Shown piece by piece: positions 35,533 through 47,198 of a stretch of DNA of 64,000 bases (within the stretch, counting starts at the first letter, position 1; each line of letters begins with the position of its first letter). Position numbers and translations under genes: made by a program. Source of the stretch: Talinum fruticosum. Taxonomy: Eukaryota; Streptophyta; Magnoliopsida; Caryophyllales; Talinaceae. The notes under the pieces are model-generated. The model ran no database searches. It saw nothing but the letters and a program-made list of their open reading frames with translations, and had not been told where the DNA came from. Location: assembly GCA_021018815.1 (NCBI GenBank), contig JAITYX010000046.1, positions 4,157,501-4,221,500 of the forward strand, given 5' to 3'.

Positions 35533-36164
35533 TGAAGGTTTTCTCAGGGAGAAGTTAGGTCACCCTAGAGGGGGTGAATAGGGTGATGGAAGATTTTTCG
35601 AAAAAATCAAACTCTTTTGCACGAGAATAGAGACGAAACAGATTCCGAGTCTAGATTGGACTCGGAAAAGTGTAAACTCGGATATACGTGGAAACCCTCC
35701 TGTGGCGGAAAACCACGGACGGTGTCAATCCGGACACCAAGTCAAATCCACTAATTGAATCCTCAATTACAATGAATATGACTACCCAGATTTGTCCCCA
35801 AACAAATCTATTACAATTTTCCCAGGTTCGAATTTACCTTATCCGATCGACCTAGTACTTCCAAGTTGAAGTTACCTAATGTTGGGATCCTCCAATTTTT
35901 CCTAGGGTTAGAAGTTCCCTTATCTAACCTGGTACTTCCAAATTGAGGTAACCTTTACAGTTTGGGACAACTAAGTTGAGGTAACCTTTACAACTCAGTC
36001 AGAGAGAAAGAGTAGAAGAGTAGTAAGAATTGCAATACAATTGACTCGAAAAATACAACTCGGAATATTAGAATTATAGTTTGGGAGTTGTATGCTAGAG
36101 AAGATGTTGAATATGGTCTCTCTTTTTCTTCCATTCGTCAGTTGAAATCTTGTGCTAAGGCTTC

Positions 36165-36172
36165 TATAAATA
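36165..36172 (-). promoter_or_regulatory. LTR TATA box (minus strand)
   Basis: The minus strand reads TATTTATA within GACTATTTATAGAAG. Equivalent boxes are at 340-347 and 47772-47779 in other copies of this LTR. Confidence 0.55.
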
Positions 36173-36809
36173 GTCCGCCTTGAAGAGATACCGTTGTGCC
36201 TCCAACGTCTTTCCGTTGAAGCTGTCCGAGTCAACTAGCCGTTGTAGAGGATAGTCCGAGTCACTCGGATTTCTGGACCACCTTGAAATAACCGTTGTGC
36301 CTTGGTCCTAGCTTCCAACAACTCTTTTTCCAGCTTTTGTAAACTGGAAAAGCAAAACAAAAAGACCGTTAGACACAGAAATAAAATATTACCCAAAACA
36401 ATGAATGACAAGGTCGTCAGTAAGTTCCGAGCTTTTCTAGAAATTCCACCTTTTTGTCCGGCGAGTGCTTTAATGGTCGAAGCCTTTTGCTTTTGCTTTT
36501 CTTCAGATAATTGACATTAGAAAAACCTGCAAAAACATTAAGCACAATGGTTCTCAATGTATAAATATACTTTGGTCCATAATTAGATAAGAATTAGTCT
36601 AAATAAAGCATTTAATGACTAATTACCTTAATCTATTAATGTGGAATATTTCAAGTCTAATATTTAATATACTCAGATTCCGGATATGCTAAAACTCATG
36701 AATAAATCATTCAATCTTAATGGGCACAAGAGTTATATAGACATTTTACAATTACGCATAATTAAACAAATAATAGCGTAGGCAAACTAAATGTCCGAGT
36801 CCGACTAAG

Positions 36810-36990
36810 TGGGTCGAATCCGAGTTCCGAGTGGGTTAGATCCGAGTCCGAGTTCATAATGGGTCGGATCTGAGTCCGAGTTCATAATGGGTCAGATCTG
36901 AGTCCGAGCTCATAATGGGTCGGATCCGAGTCCGAGCTCATAATGGATCGGATCCGAGTCCGAGTTCAAAATGGGTCGGATCCGAGTGGA
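36810..36990 (-). repeat. 28-bp tandem repeat inside solo LTR, about 6 units
   Basis: The plus-strand unit begins ATAATGGGTCGGATC and ends GAGTCCGAGTTC. Six units with few changes. Not seen at this length in the other LTR copies. Confidence 0.9.
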
Positions 36991-37256
36991 TCGGACTTAC
37001 TCGGTCTATCATAACTAACTCGGATTCTACTTTCTAAGTCCGAGTCTGACTTAGTGGGTCGGACTTAGTCGGATAATCTTAATATGCTTAAGTCTGAGTT
37101 CGATCAAGAATAAGTCATATTGAAATGATGAATTGTAAAGCATATGACTTAGTTAAATGAATTTCTTTTAGGATGCTTCTTGCTTTATCCTAAATTTAGA
37201 TGAATGCATGAAATCAAAACACATTCAAGGGGTTAGTCAGTCATACCGAGTCTTCA

Positions 37257-37261
37257 AATCT
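37257..37261. repeat. Target site duplication, right (AATCT)
   Basis: Identical to 35528-35532. Confidence 0.9.
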
Positions 37262-37728
37262 CAAGGAAAAATTTAGCTAGCTAACTCATATTATCTTAGC
37301 CAAAGAAGACCAAGTCTAGCAAGCCATATGTCCATATGCTTTTGGAATCCATTTGGTACTTCATTAACTTCATATGCAAGATATGTAATCTTGATGCTGA
37401 TGTCATATCAAATCTCATTTTGACTCTATCCCATATGTCCTTAGCAGTGAGACAATATTCAAACTCTCCAATGAGATTGTTATGCATGTTATGCAACATA
37501 ATACGTTACGCCTTACGATCCTTTTTACTCCGGACATCATATACCTTTAGATCCTATTGATACTTGCTCACTAACGGTATCTATAGGCTTAAGCACAATA
37601 GTCATTAAGGTTTCTAAAACCTTATGCTTATTTAGAATAGATTGAATTTATATACACCAGATGTTGTAATTAGTACCATCCAACATCTTACTAGTGGACA
37701 GACCACCAATAATACTATTTGTTGCCAT
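37262..37728 (-). pseudogene. Ty1/copia gag fragment
   Basis: The minus strand from ATG 37728 reads MATNSIIGGLSTSKMLDGTN then YNIWCI*IQSILNKHKVLET, the standard copia Gag start (LDGTNY..W...I). After a frameshift: LIGEFEYCLTAKDIWDRVKM and RFDMTSASRLHILHMKLMKY, the UBN2-type Gag domain with its W and L...L...KM pattern. It ends where the solo LTR inserted. A stop, a frameshift and truncation show that it is dead. Its lineage differs from the Sirevirus gag at 59085. Confidence 0.8.
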
Positions 37729-38828
37729 GTCTACAATTATAAAAGAAGGACATTAGGCATATTCATGTAATTTATTTAAATTTGATCATCCATATCACAT
37801 GTTCGAAAATTTCGTTAAACTCATAATCATCACATGCAGCATGAATAAGATATTTTATAAATTAATTACACTATACATGTTAAACACATTTAACAAAAGA
37901 TACAATAATATCACAAAGATATTAAAATATATCTCATGCAAAACAAATTTACATTATTTTATACTAAACAAATTAATATAATCATAAACTAATTTATACT
38001 ATCAGTTGACTTAATGTAGACCAAATTTACATATTTTTGTAAAATCAATAAATTTGTTCAATTGTCACTGAGATTAAAATTGAATTTATCTTATATTACA
38101 AAACACACATTTAGATAATCTTTTAGACAATTAACATTATGTGAAACAAAATCACATAGTGTTATAAATTAAATCAATTGATTTTATATAAAACGAAAAA
38201 CTATATAACATTATATAAACTAATCTATATAATTTTAGCTGTAGCATAAGGATAAATTTACACTACATCATATAAAACAAATTTATATAATCTTAGTCAA
38301 TTGATTAGTGAAACAAATTCATAGAAAATAATTTGATCAACTAATACGATGTGAAACACATTCATACCATATAAAACAAATTAATATCTAAATATATTTT
38401 TGATTGATAACTTGACGTAAATATATTTACATCAAAGAATAAATAATACTAAATTACTTAATTAAAACTATTTCTTGACATTATAAAAACGTATTTATAT
38501 AATATCAACATAGTATATATGAACATATCATATAATTATAAGTTAGGTAAAACTAATTTACTATTATCATATATAAAACATATTTATAGTGTGACATTAT
38601 ATAAATCTTATTCATATAATTTAGAATCTAAGTGGATATTATTAAACAAATTTACATAATATTCACCCCCATTTAGCATAACATTACATAAATGCTACAA
38701 AAGATGCTCTAAATTTGCTATTTATAATGTCACGTATACATTAAAATTATTTTATGTAAAACAAATTTACAAATATAATATAGAACTAATTTATATTATT
38801 AATATGAGTGTAGGTATAGTGGTTGTCG
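37729..38828. repeat. AT-rich block with degenerate repeats
   Basis: About 1 kb, very AT-rich, with words like TATAAAACAAATTTATATAA and GTGAAACAAATTCATA repeated at 30-60 bp spacing, unevenly. It lies where the leader or 5' LTR of the copia gag at 37262-37728 would be, but I find no primer site or LTR ends. The single open frame here is not convincing. Confidence 0.5.
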
Positions 38829-40070
38829 TAAAATGGGAACCATGAAAAGTCCCACAATCATGATCGTACACATGGCAATGATAACACTATTTAATCTTAA
38901 CCGTTCAATTTCGTAATTTTAATTTAATTAAAATCTATTTCTATAAATTTTAATAAATACAAAGGAATTTAATTTTTTAATTTAGTGTTTGGATATAACA
39001 TTCTCCCTCGAACTCAACACCAAAATTAAACAAAATGAAGAAACCCATAACACCCATAACTCCCTCAACATCCTCCCTTCACGTGTTGCTGGCCAATTAC
39101 GCCGCCCTCCATTAATTCCAGCGAAAACCAACCATTTTTCTGACAACTTCTCATCCCACCCTTGAATTAGAGCTGTCGTCGGATCTTCATCTTTTCGGCA
39201 ATAAGCTCCGGAATTGAACACAAAATTGAACATAATCGAACTTGGTATTGGATTGGGACTTGAATTTGTTTGAGAGAGAGGGAGGAAGATGATAATTCAA
39301 TCAACAAAGTGAGTTGGGGTTAATTGAATTTTACCTTTCAATCCAAACAATATCGCACATTGAATGAGTCAATTCATTCACTTTCCCCTTGCACCCCACC
39401 CCTCACGAGAACAAACCATCGCCATGTATACTTGTCGGTTTCCATGGAAAATTGTAAATTGGTAGCCCTAGCTCACCAGTAGAAGCACCAATGGTTATGG
39501 ATGGTGATGGGAAGAGAGGTGGTTTTGCCGGAAAACTCGCCGAAATAATCAAAGAACGTAAAAGTGGGGAGGTCGAGGTCTGGTTGTTTGTTGCGAGATA
39601 GAGGGCGTTGCGGCAATAGATAAATCAAGGGATGTAGGTAAAATTTGGCTAGCGACCGATGGAAAAAATGGAGGTGACAGGCAAGGTTTAGTGGGATGTT
39701 GCCAAAAAATGGATTGGACAGGGGAGGTTCAAGTGGGTTACCGGAAAATATGGAGGTAACGAGGCGAGATTGGGGGAGGGGGAGGGTGGGGGCAAGATGG
39801 CATTACTATTCACAACTATTAAAGATAACTTTTCTTTTTTTTTTTTTTATGATTTTATTTAACTACCGAGAGATCTTGATATCCAAATAAGACCTAAAAA
39901 TCTAATTTTATATGTATTTATCAAAATATTATAAATTTATAAAGTAAATTTTTAATTTTAAAAAATTAGAAACATTAACAGTAGATATTAAATAGTGACA
40001 CATGTACGACTATAATTACAAGAGTTATCATGGTTGCCATGGTTACCATTTTGCGGCAACCATTTTACGT
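38829..40070. mobile_element. Non-autonomous DNA transposon with long inverted ends
   Basis: The left end GTGGTTGTCGTAAAATGG ... ACCATG and the right end CATGGTTACC ... GCGGCAACCA are inverted counterparts. The similarity continues inward for about 170 bp on each side (CGTACACATG / CATGTACGAC, CACTATTTAA / TTAAATAGTG, TTTGGATATAAC / GATATCCAAATA). The core (39000-39830) is GC-richer and has two short open frames of unknown nature (38982-39233 minus, 39696-39890 plus); no transposase. Long inverted ends suggest a Mutator-like type, but I could not find a 9-bp target duplication. Confidence 0.55.
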
Positions 40071-41569
40071 TTGTGCTTTCAATAAACATTCAAAGATCCA
40101 AAGAAGTTTGCAAAAAACAAAAGAAGACCCAAATCATCCTTTGTAATATTTCAGTGATGATGGTGATACATACCGCATTAATAACCCTCATCTTAAAATG
40201 TAAAGATAATCTTTGATTAAATAAATTAATTTCTTGTTGCATGGGCTTTTAAGACATACTCTGAGCTTAAATATGATAAATTATAGAAAATTTATGATAA
40301 ACAAAGTAACACATCTTTACTCATTTATCCATAAATTTCTCTACACTTATCCAACTAGTATAAAAACGTGACTTATTCTAACCTAGACTTAAAATAATTT
40401 TCAATATATAAATAAATATATAAATAATTGTAGAGGACAGATAAGAAAGTTATGGCTTAAAGAAGTCAAAGTTAAAAAATTGTTTAAGGCATATGATAAA
40501 TCATACCATTGGAATTTATCAGCATTTGCAACTTTCTGCTAAGCCTTGCATGGGCAAAGTGCAGATCACTTCTTTTTTTTTTATTTGATTATGATTATCT
40601 CACCTAAATTCATTTGATTATAATATGGGGATCTAATTTAATTTAATTTTACTACTTAACTTTCATTTTCAACTACAAATAAAAGATGATGACCTCCCTT
40701 CCACTCAAGAAGTTAACTCACTTTTCTCTCCACTAAAAAATAAATAAATAAAATTGCATCGAAATTCAGCAGTAGACAAAGATTCTATCGTTTTCAGCGA
40801 CGAACATCACTGATGGAATTCCAAAAAATCAACAACAACCAGAACGACAAAAGGCGAAGCCATGGTACAGAAAAGAGGTAGAAGTTGAATATCTTCAGAT
40901 ACAACGTCAATGAGTAAAAAAAGAAATTATAAAAAATTAAGTGACGTAAACTTCTATCAGTGAATATTTTAATTTTTTTTACTTAAACAAGAATCTGTCC
41001 ATCATTGATATTATTTTATTTTTCAGTGATGGAATGGTATATTATTGATTCCATCGCCTTGTTTTGCTCAAATTCTAGGTGTAACTATCTTGCCCAATTT
41101 TTCGACATTTTTCTGAAGCCAAAAGTGAATGGGAAAGAGCGAGAGTGAACTATACTCCGCCTGCGGCTGCCTACTGATTGCCACTCCAGTCCACCTTTTC
41201 CTTTGAAATCTCAAGTTTGTGTCCCCTCTTTTCTCTTTTTTAGTTAGTATTATGAAATGAAAAGTATTGACTCTCAATTTCCTATTCACATTTGCCTTAG
41301 ATTGGTGAAATTTGAATTAAATTACTCAAATTTTCTCTCTCTCTCTCTCTCTCATACATACAAGCACGCATGTACACATTTTGCTCCAAGGTTTACATTT
41401 ATAGTTCATATTTATGTTACACAATGACATTTTTGTACCGAATTAGTGGTAAATTGAAGTCAATTTGATAACATTGGGTGGATTAGTTCCTCTATTTATA
41501 TGTGTTTTGTGATTATTATTGCATATAAGAGATTATTTGTTTTAGAATTTACGCTAGCAGGAAACAAGA
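40071..41569. other. Unassigned AT-rich DNA
   Basis: No protein recognised. The word CAGTGATGGAAT or its close variant ATCACTGATGGAAT appears at about 40807 and 41026, hinting at another unresolved transposon end. (CT)n at 41334-41352. Confidence 0.4.
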
Positions 41570-41739
41570 GTTTCAACAAAGGGGAATGGGGGCTAAAGTG
41601 CAAAATTTTAATATTTGGTTTTGAATTTTTCGCATGATATAAATAAAGATTTCAAGTTTTTAGAACGAGTCTTGCAATCATTTCTTCACATGCATATAAA
41701 TTGCTAACACTAAATTACAAAGCACCATACAAGAATTGC

Positions 41740-44080
41740 TCAATCATCGTTATCCGTGAAGTCAACACCAAGACGATCACTAATGTTGCCACCACCGAAG
41801 AAGTAGTCACCCATATCATCCACAATGAATGTTGAAGCTCGTCGGTCCTCTCATATTTGAGAGGAACTAGACCCGGGTGCCCAAGAATAACGTGATACCT
41901 CATAATAAGGCCCAAAGGAAGAATGATAAGGATCAAAAGGTCGACCAAATTGATCATACGTCCGTAGTGACACAACCTTTATGCAACTCCGGAAGTACTG
42001 GGCCTAGCTTCAGGAGCATTCTTACGTGAACGTCCGGAGGAACTTGCCCTAGCAACACCACTGGATGTCCGGCGAGATCGAGATTTCTCGGGCATCTCCC
42101 CATTAAGCCCGAGACCTCTTTCTTCATGAAGGAGGGATTTAGACCGTCGCTCGCACACAAACTAACAAGTATACCCTTGATGATTGAAAAGAACAGATCC
42201 ATAAGAAGATTTCGGAAGCCACGTAAAGTAGGTTGGAGCCTTATAGACGTTGATCTGGGATTACTTGGAAATAGTATCAAAAACAATTTTCATTGCCCAT
42301 GCATTCTAATTTCGAATCTCGTAAATAGGAACGATGTTTGGGGGCTCTCCGAGCAAAGAAATATCAACCTTATGCGGGGTTATGTAATTGTCACCCGAAA
42401 ATGCCTACATCAATACATGTTATTTTCCACTCAACAAACAAAACCAAAATGAGAAAGGTTATGGTGTTACCATGCGGGTCATGATTTGACCTAAAAGTTA
42501 AGGATAACTCCAATTCGGATAAAAGAAGAATAAAAAGGGATATCCTTTGGTCATCTTTGAACACTCCTCGGGAGGCACCAAACCGAAGTAGAACATTATT
42601 TATAGAAGATGTTTTGGCATGTAAGGAGGCCATACTTCATACCTAATTGAAGGAGAAACTTGCTCACCCAAACGCAAGCAAAAGCCGAACGGGCCCTCCG
42701 AGGAGGACATGTCGGTCACTTAATTCCCTAGCCACTCGAAGTCATGATGGGAGTTGACATGGTTGCCGGGGATGAAAAATAGCCTACCCCGGATAAGAGG
42801 AAAGCGAGTACATGAGTATAGAAGTTCATTAGCCAGGTAGTAGATCAAGCTAGAGAGACTAGGCCTAGCTATAGGCAAAATCCAGCCCGACCATAGTTTG
42901 AAGCACGAGTTCATGTTGTACCGTTGGCTCATGTAGAAAGAAGTGACAAATTTGGTATTTTTCGGACCATATCGGTCTCAAACCAAATTCTTAAAAGGAT
43001 TACCATTACTACTTCGTTGAGAGTTAGTTGTAAGAAAGCGAGTCTGTTTACCTTTCGTTGAGTATCATAGGCCTTTGCCCATACAATCACTGCTGAAAAA
43101 TGTCAATTGGTTGGTTGAGCCAGGTGAAAATTATGGGAAGTACTTGTACATCCAGGGATGCAAGTCAATCACACAAGTAAGAAAATTTATCCACTCAAGA
43201 GAAATGCAAGGATTAAGAGGGAAAAAGCGAACCTCGATGATCCTCCACACACGAGAGAGAGGCATGTAGTTGACGTTGTCGGCATCCGAAGTAGTGTGTT
43301 AGAGGCCTAAATGCAAACCTCTCATCAAACAAGTGTATGTTGACGCTTCCTAATTGAAGTCCTTTATTTTGTCTAAATCCACTAGATTAACTAAATAGTG
43401 GATATAGACCTTGATCGAAGAAGATAGACATGCCCCTAACATGAGACCAAGTACAATCATAGCTTGTTGCCTAGGATCATATGGAGCCTAAAACTTGCAA
43501 TCCTCAATAACGAGAAAAAGGATGGAATGTTTGAGGTCGTTGTAACAAGGAAATTGGAGGGAAATCAACCCAAAAAGGTGACGTAAATAATCATGATTTT
43601 TTATAAGTTCTGGTTATAAAGTAAAGATTCACCCGAAAAACATAAACCCGTGAGCACGATAAAGTCCAACGGGGTTCCTCGAAAGGGAAGTGAAAAATAT
43701 TGGTAGTGTCCCGGAACCGTTCACTACTCATCCCAGTGATACCTATGTCGGTGATATCGTACAAACTATGTAAAGTGGTAAAGAAGGGATCAAACCCGAC
43801 GAAGTCATGGTATGCTCAAGTGGGAAGTCCAAGTTCTTCAAGGTATCAAAGAATTTCCTAATGGCTTTAGTACCTCGTATGGTGTCCCCCTACATTGCAA
43901 AAATAGGAAATGTCTTATTGAAAATGCCATACTAGAATTAAGACCAAAGAAAGGTAGAAAGGAGATGATTTTCGTAGCGGAATAGCTAAAGAAAAGAAAT
44001 GATTGCCTTCATCCACCTAGAGGTCACTAGGATCCCATTCATGATGAGGGCGCCATTCTCACTCAACAAATGGATATTGG
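41740..44080 (-). pseudogene. Antisense plant-mobile-domain-like gene in copy G
   Basis: Second copy of the gene at 23009-25480, with the same antisense placement. Minus-strand blocks: GDTIRGTKAIRKFFDTLKNL (about 43890-43830), DTTNIFHFPFEE-like text near 43700, then SSSEGPFGFCLRLGEQVSPS and IRYEVWPPYMPKH (about 42710-42610), matching LLEDPFGFCWYLDE and IRHNTWPP of the first copy. Also EKSRSRRTSSGVARASSSGR (basic, Ser-rich, about 42090-42020), and a C-terminal GDYFFGGGNI...DNDD ending at stop 41740. Multiple stops and shifts. Its role in a live element is unknown; related host proteins act in transposon silencing, which is family knowledge and not shown here. Confidence 0.65.
42720..42932 (-). 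other. Clearest frame inside the copy G antisense gene
   Basis: A 70-residue open frame, MSQRYNMNSCFKLWSGWILP then IARPSLSSLIYYLANELLYS and ends in FEWLGN. It aligns in order with the copy E frame at 24333-24052 (cysteines and LSK/LGN near the end, followed in both by the EGPFGFC or EDPFGFC block). It supports common descent of the two antisense genes; it is part of the pseudogene at 41740-44080, not a separate gene. Confidence 0.5.
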
Positions 44081-44511
44081 ATACTTCTCTCCAAATACAA
44101 ACGTCTTTGAGGCATTGTTTTTTTTTTTCCCTCAAAAGAGAACCACCCTAATTTTCTCTAGTAAATGAAAAAGGAGGTAAAAGAGCAAGAGAAATAAAGA
44201 GAAAAAGAAGCAAATACAAGAGAAGAGTGGATAGTGATGTGCAAATAAAGCCCCCAAGCTCCTCCTTTTATTAGCGAACTCGTCAACATTCAAAAATAAT
44301 GGAAAAAGATTAAGAAATTTGATGAACAATTTTCAGATTTCGTATCTGCAAGTCAATCCAAGCCTATCACTAGAGTTCAGGTCATGAGACAATCAGTTCT
44401 AGACACCCCAATTTGACAAACCTGGTCAACATCCAAAGTGACGACAACAAAACAGATAAATACCCTTTAGTGCCTACTTTGACCGTCATCTTTCGGATTA
44501 CTGTTGGCTAA
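44081..44511 (+). mobile_element. Copy G 3' internal tail
   Basis: Noncoding. Ends CTACTTTGACCGTCATC ... TGTTGGCTAA, a decayed version of the tail plus polypurine tract in copies C and E. Confidence 0.6.
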
Positions 44512-45445
44512 TAGTAGACACCTAAAATGTGTCGTCTTTAATTGTTTTATTTATTTTTATCAGCCAAGGAATGAAAACCCAACATCATTTGTATGCTCGA
44601 GTCAAGATTGGACTAAGGTAGAGTGATAAATTCTAATTTAGCCACAAAAAGCAAATTAGTAGCAAAAACAACCCAAAGCATGTCTCGCTAGGCTAGACCC
44701 AACCAGCAATCACATTTTCTAGCTAGACCAAACTAGGGTCAGACTCCTCGAGCTAGTCTCAAACTAGAATCAACCTCTAAACTAACTAAACGAGGAAATA
44801 TGGTCGTTTCAATATGGATCCGACTCTAAGGATCCTCTAAACGATTTCGTTTTGATTGGTTCAAATTTTCGGATTTTCTTCTATCTATTTCTAGTATTTT
44901 TGGCCTGACTTATACTTTCAATCGACGGTTGGGGGATAGGTTTAGGCTTTTCTAAGCCTAGTTTGTTTGTTATAAATAGAGGGTTCCTCCCCTACACATT
45001 TAAGATACCATTTTTCAGCTGGAAAGCCTCCCATTTATGTTGAAAGTTTCTCTCCACTCTCCCTCACTCAAACTTTAAATCCCTTTTCTAAACCTCACAA
45101 AAATTCCTCACTTTGTCGGTTTTGGTTGCTCACTCTAACTTACTTGTCACTCTGCCAAATCCTGTCGTGATTCGAGCCTAACTAGTGGGTAAACCTGAAG
45201 ATGCATTATACCTTTCAAAGTTTATTATTATGTTTCATTTAATTTCAATTTTGATTGCTTTCATATTGTTCTTTTCATAATGTAATTTCACTTAATATTC
45301 ACCCCGCTCGATATAATAGTTAAATTTACTATTTTTCTTTATCACTTTTTTATTACTTTCCTTTATCACTTTTTATCTTGTTTTGATTGCCTTTAATTTT
45401 TGTTAATAGCATGTTGGCCCTATTCCATTTATCTTTAACTTACAA
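44512..45445 (+). mobile_element. Gypsy-family LTR, copy G, 3' truncated
   Basis: Starts TAGTAGACACCTAAAATG (TGTAGACACC in copy C). TATA box at 44971, then the GTGGGTAAACCTGAAG block and the CCCCGCTCGATATAAT block, as in the other copies. About half of the LTR is present. Confidence 0.75.
44971..44978 (+). promoter_or_regulatory. LTR TATA box, copy G
   Basis: TATAAATA followed by GAGGG. Confidence 0.6.
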
Positions 45446-45611
45446 TCTTACAACTCCTTACAGGTTCTATCATTAATGAAAAATTTTTTTGTTGGTGAAT
45501 ATTTATGTGCATAAAGTTTGTCCACTAGGAATGGCGGTAGGCTATGCCTACACCCTAGTTTCCTTATTCCTATACCCATACTCCCATTGGATAGTTCGGG
45601 TATATCGAGTT

Positions 45612-47176
45612 TGAAGGTTGAATTGGAGAGACTAATCATCCTATAAGGGGGTGAATAGGGTGATGAATAAAACTTATGGAAAAATGAAGTTCTTAAACTT
45701 AAGATGTAGCTCGAGAACAAAAGCCGAGTCTAGAGTGACTCGAAGTAAAAACGTGAGAGAGATAAGTGTTTTATATGGAAACCCTCCCGGATCGGAAAAC
45801 CGTAGAGTGTGCTAATCCAAGCACAAATTTAAAACTCCATTATTTGAATCCACAAATACAAAGTAACCGACTACCTGAATTGCTCCCTTAGACAATTCCA
45901 TTGCAAATTTTTCCTAGGCATGGAAGATCCCTTATTTGCCCTAGCATCTTCCAAATTGAGGTACCCTTTATAGTTTGCAACAATTGAGTTGAGGTCACCT
46001 TCTCAAGTAAGTAAAGGGATTACAAATAAAAAGTTTTTGAAGTAAGAAGAGATTACAAGACTTTCTTTACAAGATCTACAACTCGGAAGAGTGTGAGAAT
46101 ATGAGTAAGAGTTGTAAGCTAAACGAAAAAATGAATATCTTAAGTTCTTAAGTCCAAGTAATCTTGTAAGTCTTAAATCAAGGATTCTATTTATGGGCTA
46201 CAAAGAAGAGACCCGTTGTATTTTTGGCTGAAAGCACTGGGTCGACTAGCCGTTGCAACGGATAGTATGAGGACTCGGTTTTGGAACCGTTGTTGATTTA
46301 GCCGTTGAGCTTAGGTCCTAGCTTCCAAAAGTAGTTCTACCAACTCTTTGTGCCTGAAGGATATGGTAGCAATATCCGTCAGACTCACAAAATAAGAATT
46401 ACACAAAACGGCGACAAATAGGCTTGTTAGCCTAGTCTCGATCCGCTTATAAAATCCAGCTTTTACGTTTGCGAGTGGTTGAAACGATAAAGAAGCCTTT
46501 TGTTTTTGCTTTTGAATGTAATTAATTTGCTTTAATAAACATGTAAAAAAAATTAGAAAATGTTACTTAAGTATAAAAATAATTTGATCCATGATTAGAT
46601 AAGAGTTTATCTAAATAAAGCATTTAATGACTGAAATTTCTTAATCAATTAATTTAGAATTTTTCAAGTCCAATATTCAATAGGAACAAATTCCATATAT
46701 GTCTTAACTCAAAGAATAGACTTAGAAGAAATAGGTTCAAAGAGTTTATTAGACATATTTTGGTGTTTTCCAAAGTAATTAAGCTACGCTCAATATATTG
46801 GCCAAAGTAGAATTAACACAAGCAATAACACAAGCAATTCTGATTTAATTTATGAAGTAAGACACTTTAAAAGATGAGTTATAATTGTGAAATTATTTAG
46901 GTAAACTTATTGTCCGAGCCATATTGAGTTGGTCAATTTCACATAATTGAGTGACTCAATCAAGTTCGATCTTAGTGACTAGATCAATTTCTACTTTTTA
47001 AGTAAAGCCGAGTCCTTAGACTTTAATGAGATATTCTTCTTGATCTAAAGTCTTAGGTAAGTCATCATTTAGTTGTCATCTTGTGAATTTCTTTTTAAAA
47101 TACATCTTGATTAGTGCTAAGTTTAGATGAATGACTTTCATTCAAAATTCATCAAGCGGTTAGTCTTCGGTCTTCG
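45612..47176 (-). mobile_element. Sirevirus-type LTR B
   Basis: The plus strand opens TGAAGGTTGAATTGG and closes near TCTTCGGTCTTCG (expected GAGTCTTCA, mutated). Includes the AGGGGGTGAATAGGGTGATG block near its start. Directly right lies a 22-bp remnant with the complement of the polypurine tract, then LTR A. Confidence 0.8.
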
Positions 47177-47198
47177 ATCTCCCCTTTTTAATGGAAGG
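47177..47198 (-). other. 22-bp internal remnant with polypurine tract
   Basis: The minus strand reads ATTAAAAAGGGGAGAT next to LTR B. It is the last bit of an internal region otherwise lost. Confidence 0.75.

Larger units (their letters stand above)
35533..37256 (-). mobile_element. Solo Sirevirus-type LTR (1724 bp)
   Basis: The plus strand reads TGAAGGTTTTCTC ... CCGAGTCTTCA, the complement of the family LTR. It is flanked by perfect AATCT duplications and has no internal sequence, so it is a solo LTR made by recombination between the two LTRs of one insertion. It contains the CACCCTAGAGGGGGTGAATA block (conserved LTR end), a TATA box, and a 28-bp tandem array that accounts for its extra length. 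Confidence 0.92.
41570..45445 (+). mobile_element. Copy G of the gypsy family, truncated
   Basis: Order on the plus strand: internal block shared with copies C and E (GGGGGCTAAAGTGCAAAAT at about 41590 and ACAAAGCACCATACAAGAA at 41718), antisense mobile-domain-like gene, 3' tail, degenerate polypurine tract, LTR start at 44512. The LTR is cut at about 45445, shortly before a Sirevirus LTR. No 5' LTR seen. Element identity rests on block order and on LTR similarity. Confidence 0.7.

Noticed and set aside
40034..41289. Possible host exons in the AT-rich stretch.
   Set aside because: Short frames only, no splice-supported domain and no codon pattern.
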